A stretch of 64,000 bases of DNA from QPJE01 sp051747745 (lineage in GTDB: Bacteria > Bacillota > Halanaerobiia > Halanaerobiales > Halanaerobiaceae), in assembly GCA_051747745.1 (NCBI GenBank), contig JBNJGL010000004.1, forward strand, positions 8,812-72,811, in the 5' to 3' direction. The notes below the pieces were generated by a model. That model saw only the letters and a program-made list of their open reading frames with translations. It ran no database searches and was not told where the DNA came from. Position numbers and translations under genes: made by a program. Shown here one piece after another: positions 1 through 8,516 of this stretch (within the stretch, counting starts at the first letter, position 1; each line of letters begins with the position of its first letter).

Positions 1-1085
1 AGAGAATTATCTATCAAATTTATTACAGCGCGTGACAGTCTAACTTTATTTGCTTCAATAATTATGTTTTTATCATAATTAAAAAACACATGGTCATCAA
101 TTTCCTCCAGTGCAAGCTGAATTTTAAGAAAATCAAATAGCTCATCTATAGTGATTTTTCTCTTTTTTTCTTCATATAGAATTTCAGATATCATCTGTGA
201 CATTTTTTCTGCTGAACTATTAATTTTTTCTGTATATTCATGTATTTTTTCGTTTTTTATTTTTATATCAATTACACCACTAAGACCCTGTATTGTTACC
301 AGAGGTGTTTTTAAATCGTGGACCAGATGTTTTATTTCACTGAAATATCGTGATTTTACAGCTTCCAGTTCAAGCTCTCTTATTTTTTCTTCTTTTTTAC
401 GGCTTTCTTCAATAAGATTAAGATTGTTATAATAATCAATTACAACTCTCGTCAATATTAAAGCATTGATCATAATTATTATGGAAAATGTAAATCCAAA
501 AAAGTTCATAATATATTCTGCGCCAATAAATTCTGTTACTTCTCTGATAGAAATAATAATTTCGCCTCTGCCAAAACCATAATTAGATAAAAAAGGTATA
601 ATATCCAGCCAGTCAATACTGAAGAGAAATAGAGAAATGATAATTGTTTTGATAAAAATATGGTGAATCTGTTTGGTCAGATAGTGGAGTATAAATATAA
701 TTATAATTGTCAAATATGATGGGCCTGCAAAAACAAAGGCTATATCGTAAATCCAGCTGATAAGGTTATATATTATAGGGATTATAATAAGGGTAATAAG
801 AAATGTAAAATTTCTAAAAGGGCTAAAATTTTCAAGGCTTTCTGCCAGAATAAATGCACCAAGATAGATTGGAAGGTGCCTCAGTGTATTTAGCATTACA
901 AGTTTTGCCGATACAAGTAGTAAAAGACCACTGTCCTGAGCAGATATACTTTCATAGAGCTGCTGTATTAATCTGTACTGAGGTTCTTTTGTAAATGACG
1001 GAAGAATAACGGCCAAGAAAATGATAACAAGAGATATAAAAAACTTACTTTTATCTATTTTTTTAAAATTGAAGCCTACGGCCAT
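1..1085 (-). CDS. membrane sensor histidine kinase, partial (3' end outside window)
   Basis: I translated the minus strand from the ATG at 1085 down to position 1; the frame stays open for 361 codons. The first ~220 residues hold several hydrophobic segments (for example LTIIIIFILHYL), so the sensor is membrane-embedded with no obvious large extracellular domain. A short charged helix follows (ESRKKEEKIRELELEAVKS). The phospho-acceptor H-box is VHDLKTPL with His256. The start of the N-box (AVINLIDNS) lies at the very edge of the window, so most of the ATPase domain is missing here. The start overlaps the stop of the upstream M14-like gene by ten bases, so it is translationally coupled to the polyglutamate operon. 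Its signal is unknown and any response regulator would lie beyond the window. The kinase call is secure; a role in controlling capsule or polyglutamate is inference. Confidence 0.85.
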   Translation of the reverse strand, partial: MAVGFNFKKIDKSKFFISLVIIFLAVILPSFTKEPQYRLIQQLYESISAQDSGLLLLVSAKLVMLNTLRHLPIYLGAFILAESLENFSPFRNFTFLITLIIIPIIYNLISWIYDIAFVFAGPSYLTIIIIFILHYLTKQIHHIFIKTIIISLFLFSIDWLDIIPFLSNYGFGRGEIIISIREVTEFIGAEYIMNFFGFTFSIIIMINALILTRVVIDYYNNLNLIEESRKKEEKIRELELEAVKSRYFSEIKHLVHDLKTPLVTIQGLSGVIDIKIKNEKIHEYTEKINSSAEKMSQMISEILYEEKKRKITIDELFDFLKIQLALEEIDDHVFFNYDKNIIIEANKVRLSRAVINLIDNS

Positions 1086-2284
1086 CTCAGTTCAACTCCA
1101 CTAATTTCTAGTAAAGCAGTAATAACTTTCAGCTGATAATCAACTCTTTTTGCTTCTGAAAGTTTTACACAGGTTTCTAATGTGAAAGCAGGGATGTTTA
1201 AATGTTCACCTGCAGCCCAGGCCAGACTTCCCTTGACTGGAGGGCTTATTAACACAAATTTTTCCTTTTTATTTTTTATATCAGAATTAACAGTTTCCAC
1301 AGCTGCTGCTCCCTGCCAGATAGAATCTTCGTCCGCACAGGCTATCAGTGATTGACCTAAATATTTTTTGTCAATAAAATTGAATTCCTGTGATTCATGC
1401 AGATCTATCAGAAGATCAGGTGAAAAACTTTCAATAAGATTAAATAATTCAGCAGCTCTGTTTTCTGCATATGAACCATTTAATTCTCCGGGGAAAGAAC
1501 GATTTAACAGTTCATTTTCTGGATAATTTCTCATTCCAGCAGATATAGCTTCAGGGTTTGCTCTGGGAATTATAATTATTCGTCCCCCGTCAACAAGAGG
1601 TTCCATCATTTTAACAGCAGCCAGCTGAGAGGCAGTTTCATCACCATGAGTTCCAGCATTTATAATAATTGTTTTTTCTGTTTGTTCTCCGTTGATGTAG
1701 TATTCTACAGCCTGTGACTGAGTTTTGAAAAGATTGCTTAGTATAGGTTTTATTTGCGAAAGATTTTCTGTTATTGATAGTGGTATATTATATTTTTCTG
1801 CTGCCACAGAAAAATATCTATCAAAATTGCTGTCTTTAGAAATAATCATATAATCTGCATATGGAGCCACAATATTTAGAAGTTTATCTGATCTATCCTC
1901 TCTGCGTCCTGTTCCGCCAAGATGGGTAAGGACAATGAATGTGCCATCTTTTACAGCTTTTTCTATTATTTTTTTTGTCCTAATAAATTCATGTTCATAA
2001 TCAATCCCTGCAGCTCCAACTCCTTTGCAGCTGTGTCCTACTGCTATTATCAGTGTAGAATATCCTTTCATATCTTCAGGCTGCAGAAAAGGACGATATT
2101 TAAAGTCAATATTCTGTTTTTCGAGCACAACTTTTATCATTAGACCATCCGGATTCTGTCCCGGACATGTAATTACCACCGGCTGTGCTGGATGAATTTT
2201 TAGATTTTCTGCCAGTATAAATTGTGAAGAAAAAGAAAAGATTATTATAAAGACTAAAAAGGATATAAAAAACCTGTCTTTCAT
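1076..2284 (-). CDS. exported DUF6305 + M14-like (succinylglutamate desuccinylase/aspartoacylase type) zinc hydrolase
   Basis: The protein has 402 residues and starts at an ATG preceded by AAGGAGG. Residues 1-25 look like a signal peptide, so it probably acts outside the cell. Residues ~30-185 resemble DUF6305, here a Rossmann-like lobe with the motif GHSCKGVGAAG. Residues ~200-402 are M14-like: zinc motif HGDE at His213-Glu216, PRANPEA downstream, and a second metal His in DLHE (His296). Family members cleave amide bonds to acidic amino acids. It follows pgsW by three bases in the polyglutamate operon, so releasing, trimming or degrading gamma-linked glutamate polymer is an attractive inference, not shown by sequence. 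The domain name DUF6305 is from memory and should be confirmed with an HMM search. Confidence 0.75.
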   Translation of the reverse strand: MKDRFFISFLVFIIIFSFSSQFILAENLKIHPAQPVVITCPGQNPDGLMIKVVLEKQNIDFKYRPFLQPEDMKGYSTLIIAVGHSCKGVGAAGIDYEHEFIRTKKIIEKAVKDGTFIVLTHLGGTGRREDRSDKLLNIVAPYADYMIISKDSNFDRYFSVAAEKYNIPLSITENLSQIKPILSNLFKTQSQAVEYYINGEQTEKTIIINAGTHGDETASQLAAVKMMEPLVDGGRIIIIPRANPEAISAGMRNYPENELLNRSFPGELNGSYAENRAAELFNLIESFSPDLLIDLHESQEFNFIDKKYLGQSLIACADEDSIWQGAAAVETVNSDIKNKKEKFVLISPPVKGSLAWAAGEHLNIPAFTLETCVKLSEAKRVDYQLKVITALLEISGVELRWP

Positions 2285-2287
2285 TAT

Positions 2288-3391
2288 TTAACCTCCTTGT
2301 TTTTTTCCTGCAGATAATTTAGAGAAAATAAACGGCAGTGTTATCAGGAGAAGAAAAAATTTGATTAATTTTTTGTTATGTCTAATAGTATAATATACTT
2401 CTGCTTTACCGGCTTCAGGAAGAGGAACAGGGTCTACCTGTATTCCACTTTTTCGAGCGAGATTTTCAATATTCAAAAGATGTATAACAGGAACATTCTG
2501 TGATAAATAAAAAGAGATAAGTCCATTTTCGGTATATTCTGAATTCAAATGCCCGGGAATAGTTAAACCATTACTAAATTTAACTGATGAAGATGTGCTG
2601 CCAAAATTTGCAGAAGCACCTCCTATGTTTACAAAACATTTAATTTTATCATTTTGTTCAAAATCAGAAAAAATATTAATTCTATGTTCAATACTTTTTT
2701 TTAGAGTATTTTCATAAATTAACGGTATATTATTAAATCTGTTAGCAATTTCAAAAAAAGCATTTTTGTTATCTATAAAAAATAAGTTATCTGCTCTGTC
2801 ATTATCGCCACCAAAGGATAGAGCAGTTATTTCTGTACTTAAAATATTATTTTTCTGCAGATGCTGAAGCATATCAACAAAGGTGAAATCTTTTATATTT
2901 GCACCATACATGGAAGCTCCAATAGAATATATTAATGATACATCCAGGTTCATTACTTCTGCAGCAGAGAGTACTGCCAGAATAAGACCAGGAAAAGAAC
3001 CGCTGGCTCCAACAGCAATTTTATCTCCCTTTTTTAAATTTAACTGGGAAAAATATCTTACAATAAGGGCAGCAAAATCAGGATTTGCTGCAGTTCTTTT
3101 AGCTTTCAGATCCCCCAATGTAGTTGTGATTTCTGTATATTCTTTGCCGATTAATGCTGTTTTATTGGGGTCAAGTGATCTATCAATTTGATATCCCATA
3201 TCAATTTTTGCCTGATAAACTATTTTTTCTGCATTTCTCATTTTTCTGGCTGCTTTAATCTGCTGTTTAAATACCGGATGTTCTGTTCTGGATTCACTAA
3301 AAGATAATATAAATAAAGAAGAAACGGCGATTAGAGAAGAAATAATTATTATTTTTAAATTTATTTTCCCTTTTACCCAGTTTGTAAACAT
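2288..3391 (-). CDS. pgsW: poly-gamma-glutamate system protein PgsW
   Basis: The chosen start is the ATG at 3391, because AAAGGAG sits eight bases upstream. The frame extends to a TTG at 3412 that has no ribosome site and overlaps pgsC. The 367-residue product has an N-terminal membrane segment (IIIISSLIAVSSLFILSF) and a C-terminal one (FFLLLITLPFIFS), with a soluble domain between. That domain contains GDKIAVGASGSFPG and a glycine-rich FVNIGGASANFG segment. This matches the PgsW family, which accompanies PgsB and PgsC in many Firmicutes and Fusobacteria; its biochemical role is not settled. Its position between pgsC and the M14-like hydrolase supports the call. No PgsA/CapA homologue is seen, so PgsW may fill the membrane-partner role here (inference). 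Confidence 0.8.
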   Translation of the reverse strand: MFTNWVKGKINLKIIIISSLIAVSSLFILSFSESRTEHPVFKQQIKAARKMRNAEKIVYQAKIDMGYQIDRSLDPNKTALIGKEYTEITTTLGDLKAKRTAANPDFAALIVRYFSQLNLKKGDKIAVGASGSFPGLILAVLSAAEVMNLDVSLIYSIGASMYGANIKDFTFVDMLQHLQKNNILSTEITALSFGGDNDRADNLFFIDNKNAFFEIANRFNNIPLIYENTLKKSIEHRINIFSDFEQNDKIKCFVNIGGASANFGSTSSSVKFSNGLTIPGHLNSEYTENGLISFYLSQNVPVIHLLNIENLARKSGIQVDPVPLPEAGKAEVYYTIRHNKKLIKFFLLLITLPFIFSKLSAGKKQGG

Positions 3392-3404
3392 TGTTACAGC
3401 TCCT

Positions 3405-3833
3405 TTAAACAAATAAAAGCATTAATAGTCTAACAAAAATCGAAACCACAGCCAGAGATGACAGGGTTGCAGTAATTCCCTGTCTCAGCATATCATTTGC
3501 AAGAAGGCCGGGAATTATATAACCGATAACTCGTAAATCTTCAGTAATCGGAAAATATTCGATAAAAAGAGATCGATAAAACCAGCCAATAAGATAACCT
3601 ATAATCACACAGGCAGTAAATCTTCTCCTACTGTACATTATAACATAATTTGATAAAAGTTTCACAATATAGTAGGTTAATAAAGATGTCAGTACAGTAG
3701 CTAAAATTCTGTATGGAGCCTGCCAGAAAAAAGCAAGATATCCGGGAACAATTATACCCCCTGTGTAAAAGCCGGTTATTTCTGTAAAGATAAAACTCAG
3801 TAAAATTCCTATTCCTACTGATTCTATTATCAT
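3405..3833 (-). CDS. pgsC: poly-gamma-glutamate biosynthesis protein PgsC/CapC
   Basis: This small integral membrane protein of 142 residues has about four or five hydrophobic helices. It starts IESVGIGILLSFIFTEITGF and contains GGIIVPGYLAF, both typical of the PgsC/CapC family. With PgsB it forms the membrane-bound ATP-dependent ligase that polymerises glutamate through the gamma-carboxylate. Its ATG overlaps the pgsB stop in an ATGA arrangement, which implies translational coupling and stoichiometric expression. The length is close to that of Bacillus PgsC (about 150). The stop at 3405 is followed 13 bases later by the preferred pgsW start. Confidence 0.88.
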   Translation of the reverse strand: MIIESVGIGILLSFIFTEITGFYTGGIIVPGYLAFFWQAPYRILATVLTSLLTYYIVKLLSNYVIMYSRRRFTACVIIGYLIGWFYRSLFIEYFPITEDLRVIGYIIPGLLANDMLRQGITATLSSLAVVSIFVRLLMLLFV

Positions 3834-5029
3834 TTTAGTTCAACTCCATATTCGTCAAAAAAAGCAGAGATTATTTCTGCATCACCATGTATGTTTCCAC
3901 AGCAGAATATTATTAAATCTTTATCTTTCTTTATTTTATTAAAAAAAGCAGAAAGATGTCTGTATGTATAAAATGGATTAAAAAGATGTAGTTTGAAAAT
4001 AGGTTTTTTTTGTTTTACTCTTTTTTTTAATAGTATTTTCTGGCGGAATTTTAATGCTCCACTCAAAATATATCCATCAAATCTATCTTTGACAGTCAGA
4101 AAGTCAGCAAATTCTTTAAGACGGAATGCTCTATCACTTCGGTGGCTGATTAGCGCAAAAACTTGTGGATTATCTACAGGAAAATCGTTTATTTTTTCAG
4201 CAGTACGATTCCATATTATCTCTGTCGAATCCCTGTCATTGGCAGCAAAAGCTTTAACAAAAACTATATTTCTATTTTTTCCCTTTAGCCAATAATATTT
4301 CAAACTCCCTGGATCTTCAGATACATTGTACATTCCATTTAATGCAGTCTGTCTGTCTATTCCAAAATTTTGTGCGATTTTGAGAGCACAGGCAGCATTG
4401 TCTGCAAAAATGTGGCTATCAAAATTTTTGAGTTCTGTTTCTGAAAAACTAATATTTTTTGTTGATTCGAATTGATTATTTCTCATTTCTGATTTTTCTT
4501 TTATTAAACGGTCTAATTCATGTTCTGAAGAAATTACTTTAGAGTTAGAAGGCATGCTTAAACATATAGTATCTGCAATCTCTGATAAATTACTGCCCAT
4601 TTTATCCAGATGATCATTTCTAATATTAGTAATTACCATATAATCTGCGTTCAAAAAGAAATTTTCGCTGCTCCACTGAATTTCAGGGGAGATAGCCATA
4701 CACTCTACCACAAGTATATCTACCTTTTCTTTTACTGCTAATTGGACAACCTTTTTTTGTTCAGATATGCTCGGCGGACCATGTCTTACTATTTCTTTTT
4801 CACTTCCATCAGGAAAAATAATTCTGGCAGCAGAACCGGTAGTTTTAGCCAGAACTCTAAATCCACCTTCTCTTAAAGCTGCTGCAATTAATCTTGTAGT
4901 TGATGATTTACCTCTGATTCCATTAACATGTATTATTGATGGAATTTTCTCTAAATTTTTATTATGATTTATTCTTTCAAAAAAACCAGTTATTATCAGG
5001 ATTACTAAAATAAGTGCAATAAATTTCAT
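3830..5029 (-). CDS. pgsB: poly-gamma-glutamate synthase PgsB/CapB (Mur-ligase-like)
   Basis: The 399-residue protein begins with a hydrophobic N-terminal helix (FIALILVILIITGFF) and then a Mur-ligase ATPase core. The P-loop is HVNGIRGKSSTTRLI, followed by the acidic motif VVECMAISPE and the Mur-type TNIRNDHLDKMG. These are the hallmarks of PgsB/CapB, which activates the gamma-carboxylate of glutamate with ATP and elongates the polymer at the inner membrane face. The ATG at 5029 has AGAAAGG eight bases upstream. It is the first gene of a five-gene minus-strand operon (pgsB, pgsC, pgsW, DUF6305-M14, histidine kinase). In a halophile the polymer could act as capsule or osmoprotectant; that is inference. 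Confidence 0.9.
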   Translation of the reverse strand: MKFIALILVILIITGFFERINHNKNLEKIPSIIHVNGIRGKSSTTRLIAAALREGGFRVLAKTTGSAARIIFPDGSEKEIVRHGPPSISEQKKVVQLAVKEKVDILVVECMAISPEIQWSSENFFLNADYMVITNIRNDHLDKMGSNLSEIADTICLSMPSNSKVISSEHELDRLIKEKSEMRNNQFESTKNISFSETELKNFDSHIFADNAACALKIAQNFGIDRQTALNGMYNVSEDPGSLKYYWLKGKNRNIVFVKAFAANDRDSTEIIWNRTAEKINDFPVDNPQVFALISHRSDRAFRLKEFADFLTVKDRFDGYILSGALKFRQKILLKKRVKQKKPIFKLHLFNPFYTYRHLSAFFNKIKKDKDLIIFCCGNIHGDAEIISAFFDEYGVELK

Positions 5030-5322
5030 AAATATTTACCTTTCTAAGTATATATTTCACTTTCAGTTTACTATAAAGGAATCAATATATCAATTAATTT
5101 TCCGGATTTGACTTATTTTGAATCCTGTTTTAGTGTGTTACGATAGGTTTTTTTACTGCTTTATTAATAAGTTTATTTACAAAAAAATAATGATTTAAAA
5201 CTTCTTAAAAGGAATCAGTCATAAATGCTAGAAGTATATAGATAGCTTTATATATAAAATAATATTTTAGTTATTATTAACTTTGATTTTTAAATAAATT
5301 TAGTAGTTATTGAGGTGGTTGT

Positions 5323-5651
5323 ATGCTAAAAAATATAGTTTTTGATCTGGGAAAAGTACTCATTGAATTTAATCCAGAAAAATATTTAATTGATTTAGGA
5401 TATAATGGAAAAAAAGCAAAAAGAATTATTAAAGCTATTTTTAATAGTCGTGAGTGGATTGAGCTGGATAGAGGGACTATTGATGAAAAAGAAGCTGCTG
5501 ATAAAATGATAGAATATGATCCTGATTTGGCAGATGAAATAAAAGATGTTATGACCAGATGGTATAACATCTTAAGTGTTAGAGAAGAGACACTGGAAAT
5601 TTTAAAAATGATTGATAAAAACAGATTTAATTTATTTGTTTTATCTAATTT
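5323..5651 (+). CDS. HAD-superfamily phosphatase, N-terminal fragment (truncated by assembly gap)
   Basis: Only the first 109 codons are present before a run of 100 Ns. The start ATG has TGAGGTGG upstream. The N-terminus IVFDLGKVLIEF is the HAD motif I in the DLG(N/K)V form typical of the YihX-like glucose-1-phosphate phosphatase branch. A helical cap region follows, and WYNILSVREETLEILKMI leads into motif II (LFVLSN) right at the gap. Usual length is about 200 residues, so about 90 are missing. The apparent continuous frame across the Ns into the epimerase is an artefact of the gap being set to 100 bases. Substrate cannot be assigned. Confidence 0.75.
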
Positions 5652-5751
5652 NNNNNNNNNNNNNNNNNNNNNNNNNNNNNNNNNNNNNNNNNNNNNNNNN
5701 NNNNNNNNNNNNNNNNNNNNNNNNNNNNNNNNNNNNNNNNNNNNNNNNNNN
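5652..5751. other. scaffold gap (100 N)
   Basis: Exactly 100 Ns, the conventional placeholder for a gap of unknown length. An HAD phosphatase enters on the left and a nucleotide-sugar epimerase leaves on the right. If both genes are intact the real gap must be at least about 500 bases, because roughly 90 HAD and 80 epimerase residues are missing. A wrong contig join cannot be excluded from the sequence. Confidence 0.98.
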
Positions 5752-6378
5752 GGGACGCTAAATCTACTTGAGATGGCCAAAGAATTTGCTGTTGAAAAAT
5801 TTATTTATGCATCTTCTGCTGCAGTATATGGAGAGCCTGATTATCTTCCAGTAGATGAATCACACCCGGTAAATCCTGATTCTCCATATGGAATTTCCAA
5901 ACATACTCCAGAACACTACATAATAAATTACAGCAGATTTAATAATCTTCAGTATAGTATATTAAGATATGCAAATGTATATGGGCCAAGACAGGATGCC
6001 TCTGGTGAAGGTGGAGTAATTGCTATTTTTGCTGACAGAATGGCACAAAATAAGAAACCTATTATTTATGGAGATGGAGAACAGACACGAGATTTTATTT
6101 ATGTCGGGGATATTGCCAGAGCAAATCTGTCAGCCTTAAATTCGGACTGCAGCGGAATATTTAATATAAGTACAGAAAAGGAGATTTCGATTAATAGTGT
6201 TGCCGCTGTGTTTAATAAGTTATTGAATAAAAATTTAGAACCTGAATACAGACCAGAGCGTCCGGGAGATATTTATAAAAGTTATTTAAGTAATAAAAAA
6301 GCACGCAAAAAATTAAACTGGAATGTAAAAAGATCTTTTACAGAAGGAATAGAGAAAACTCTGAGTTTTAATCTTTAA
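5752..6378 (+). CDS. NAD-dependent nucleotide-sugar epimerase/dehydratase (GalE-like), C-terminal fragment
   Basis: The first readable codons encode GTLNLLEMAKE, which in this extended short-chain dehydrogenase family lies near residue 80, so the Rossmann GxxGxxG loop is lost in the gap. Present are the catalytic-site strand FIYASSAAVYGEP, the YxxxK pair as SPYGISKHTPEHY, LRYANVYGPRQD, GDGEQTRDFIYVGDIARA and the C-terminal RPGDI..SYLSNKKA. These match UDP-glucose 4-epimerase-like proteins that supply sugars for surface polysaccharide. The product ends TLSFNL at 6378. Substrate specificity is not determinable without the N-terminus. No terminator is obvious before the next gene. Confidence 0.85.
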   Translation, partial: GTLNLLEMAKEFAVEKFIYASSAAVYGEPDYLPVDESHPVNPDSPYGISKHTPEHYIINYSRFNNLQYSILRYANVYGPRQDASGEGGVIAIFADRMAQNKKPIIYGDGEQTRDFIYVGDIARANLSALNSDCSGIFNISTEKEISINSVAAVFNKLLNKNLEPEYRPERPGDIYKSYLSNKKARKKLNWNVKRSFTEGIEKTLSFNL

Positions 6379-6464
6379 AAAAGCTGTGTTAAAATAAAAG
6401 TGGACTGGGAAATTAATTTAATATTTGATTTCAAAAACTGATCATAAATACAAGTGAAGAATGG

Positions 6465-7817
6465 ATGGTTATTATGCTAAACACAGAACAATTCAGTGAG
6501 TATTATAATCTATTTATCGACTGGATTTATAATAATTTATTTGTATTTTCCAACTTAATCGAATTAATAACCTTAGTTTTGCTTAGTATTGCTGCCTATT
6601 TTTTAAGCAAAATTTTGCGTAAATATCTGGAACCATTAATTAATAAAATAAAATCTCTTAGCAGAGTTAAAATAAAATGGATTTTTAATAAACTATCATA
6701 TCCATTTACCTTAATGCTTGTCATTGGATTTTATTATATTATCACATTAGTTTTTGTTTTACCAAATCTGCTGATAAGTATTGCCGGCAATCTTATTACA
6801 GCCTGGGTTATCATTAGATTTATTTCTATATTTTTACCCAGGAAAAATCAGTTTAAAATATTATCGGTTTTAATCTGGGCGGTAGCTGCACTGAAAATAT
6901 TAAATATTTATGAGCAAACGATTGTATTTCTGGACAGTCTTTCATTCAGCAGTGGTAATTTGAGAATTTCATTACTGCTTATTCTTAAAGGTATAATTAT
7001 ATTCACTATACTTTTTTGGGCAGCGGGTAAAATAAGCAAAATTGTGACAATGAGGGTTGATAAAACCGATGGTTTAACACCTTCTGTAAAAGTTCTATTA
7101 AATAAGATTGCTAAATTTTTAATTTTTACAGCGGCAGTTTTATTTACCTTGAGCAGCATTGGTATTGATTTGAGTGCATTTGCATTTTTAGGTGGTGCAA
7201 TAGGTGTTGGGCTTGGTTTTGGTCTTCAGAAAATAGTTTCTAATTTTATCAGTGGTATAATTATACTGCTGGATAAATCTATTAAACCTGGTGATGTTGT
7301 AGAAATAAGTGATGTATATGGCTGGGTAAAAAAGCTTGATACAAGATTTGTTTCTATAGTAACAAGAGCAGGTAAAGAATACTTAATTCCAAATGAAGAT
7401 TTTATAACAAAAGAGGTTATTAACTGGTCTTATAGTGATGAGTTAGTACGAGTAGATGCTCCTGTTGGTGTTTCATATAATAGTGATCTCCGACTTGTAG
7501 AAAAATTAATGCTTGAAGCTGCTCAGGATAAAGATAGAATCCTTAATAGTCCTGAACCTGTGTGTTTATTAAAAGATTTTGGAGATAGTTCGGTTAATTT
7601 TGAAATAAGGTTCTGGATAAATGATCCCAGAAACGGTATTCAAAATATACGAAGTGAGATTCTCTTTACCATCTGGGATAAATTTAAAGAAAATAATATA
7701 GAAATACCATTTCCACAGAGAGATTATCATTTAAAATCTATACCAGAAGATTTTTTTGAAAAGATTTCTTCTAAAAGTGTAAGTGAGGTATCTTCAAATG
7801 AGGAGGCAGAAAAATGA
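6465..7817 (+). CDS. MscS-family mechanosensitive ion channel
   Basis: The 450-residue protein has about six hydrophobic segments in residues 15-235. The MscS pore helix and beta domain follow: AFLGGAIGVGLGFGLQKIVSNFISG with its glycine/alanine pattern, then DKSIKPGDVVEISDVYGWVKKLDTRFVSI and IPNEDFITKEVINWSY. The C-terminal mixed domain ends at about residue 430. Such channels release solutes on hypo-osmotic shock, a fitting function in a halophile. The start is either 6465 or the in-frame ATG nine bases later; neither has a strong ribosome site. Its stop overlaps the next gene by four bases (ATGA), so the two are cotranscribed. Confidence 0.9.
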   Translation: MVIMLNTEQFSEYYNLFIDWIYNNLFVFSNLIELITLVLLSIAAYFLSKILRKYLEPLINKIKSLSRVKIKWIFNKLSYPFTLMLVIGFYYIITLVFVLPNLLISIAGNLITAWVIIRFISIFLPRKNQFKILSVLIWAVAALKILNIYEQTIVFLDSLSFSSGNLRISLLLILKGIIIFTILFWAAGKISKIVTMRVDKTDGLTPSVKVLLNKIAKFLIFTAAVLFTLSSIGIDLSAFAFLGGAIGVGLGFGLQKIVSNFISGIIILLDKSIKPGDVVEISDVYGWVKKLDTRFVSIVTRAGKEYLIPNEDFITKEVINWSYSDELVRVDAPVGVSYNSDLRLVEKLMLEAAQDKDRILNSPEPVCLLKDFGDSSVNFEIRFWINDPRNGIQNIRSEILFTIWDKFKENNIEIPFPQRDYHLKSIPEDFFEKISSKSVSEVSSNEEAEK

Positions 7818-8359
7818 AAAGAGTAATTATTCCGCTGGCAGAAGGTTTTGAAGAAATCGAAGCTGTTACAAGTATCGATATTTTAAGGAGAGCTGGAATT
7901 GAAGTTATTACTGCTGGTTTGGATACAGATACTGTTATTGGTGCTCATAACCTAGAAATAACCACAGATAGTAAATTAAAAGATGTACTCGATTATAATT
8001 TTGATGCTGTGGTTCTTCCAGGAGGTATGCCTGGTGCAGCTAATCTGAAAGAAAGCTCTGAGCTGTTGAAATTGATTAAAAACATTGATGCCCAAAAAGG
8101 TCTGGTTGCAGCTATCTGTGCGGCACCTATAGTACTTGAAGCTGCAGGAGTGCTGGACGGCAGAGATGCCACAAGTTATCCAGGTTATGATTCGGAAATG
8201 AAATCTGCTAATTACAGTGAAGAAAGAGTCGTTGTGGATAGAAATTTAATTACTGCCAGAGGACCGGGTGTTGCAGTTGAATTTGCCCTTGAGGTAGTTA
8301 AATACTTAGTGGGTGAAGGTGAAACTTCTAGTCTTAAGAAAGCAATGCTTATTGAGTGA
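7814..8359 (+). CDS. DJ-1/PfpI family protein
   Basis: The 181-residue cytosolic protein starts RVIIPLAEGFEEIEAVTSIDILRRAGIEV, the signature of the DJ-1/ThiJ/YajL branch. The nucleophile elbow is AAICAAPIVL with Cys at about residue 104, and the acidic partner is the EGFEE glutamate near residue 15. Family members act as glyoxalase III, protein deglycase or oxidative-stress chaperone; which applies is undetermined. The start is fixed by GAGGAGG eight bases upstream and the ATGA overlap with the MscS gene. A strong intrinsic terminator begins in its stop codon. Confidence 0.9.
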   Translation: MKRVIIPLAEGFEEIEAVTSIDILRRAGIEVITAGLDTDTVIGAHNLEITTDSKLKDVLDYNFDAVVLPGGMPGAANLKESSELLKLIKNIDAQKGLVAAICAAPIVLEAAGVLDGRDATSYPGYDSEMKSANYSEERVVVDRNLITARGPGVAVEFALEVVKYLVGEGETSSLKKAMLIE

Positions 8360-8382
8360 GCTTAAAAGCTCACTTTTTTTTC
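8356..8382 (+). terminator. intrinsic terminator after pfpI-like gene
   Basis: The palindrome GTGAGCTTAAAAGCTCAC is followed by eight Ts. The stop codon of the upstream gene lies inside the 5' arm. Confidence 0.9.
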
Positions 8383-8471
8383 TTGAAAAGTAAAATTTAA
8401 TAATATATAGTATTATTTAATATTAGTACATATAGAGGTGTGAGTATTGGAGAAGAGAGAAGATAATTATA

Positions 8472-8497
8472 AAGGGCCAGCAAAGAAGCTGGCCCTT
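8472..8497 (-). terminator. hairpin terminator downstream of glgP
   Basis: A perfect 10-bp stem, AAGGGCCAGC / GCTGGCCCTT, with a six-base loop lies 20 bases beyond the glgP stop. The U-tract in the minus direction is weak, so this may be a moderate or bidirectional terminator. Confidence 0.65.
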
Positions 8498-8516
8498 ATA
8501 ATTAATATTTCACTTA

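Noticed and set aside
5323..6378. One 351-residue HAD-epimerase fusion protein
   Set aside because: The frame crosses 100 Ns of unknown sequence and joins two unrelated, incomplete domains; annotated as two fragments instead.
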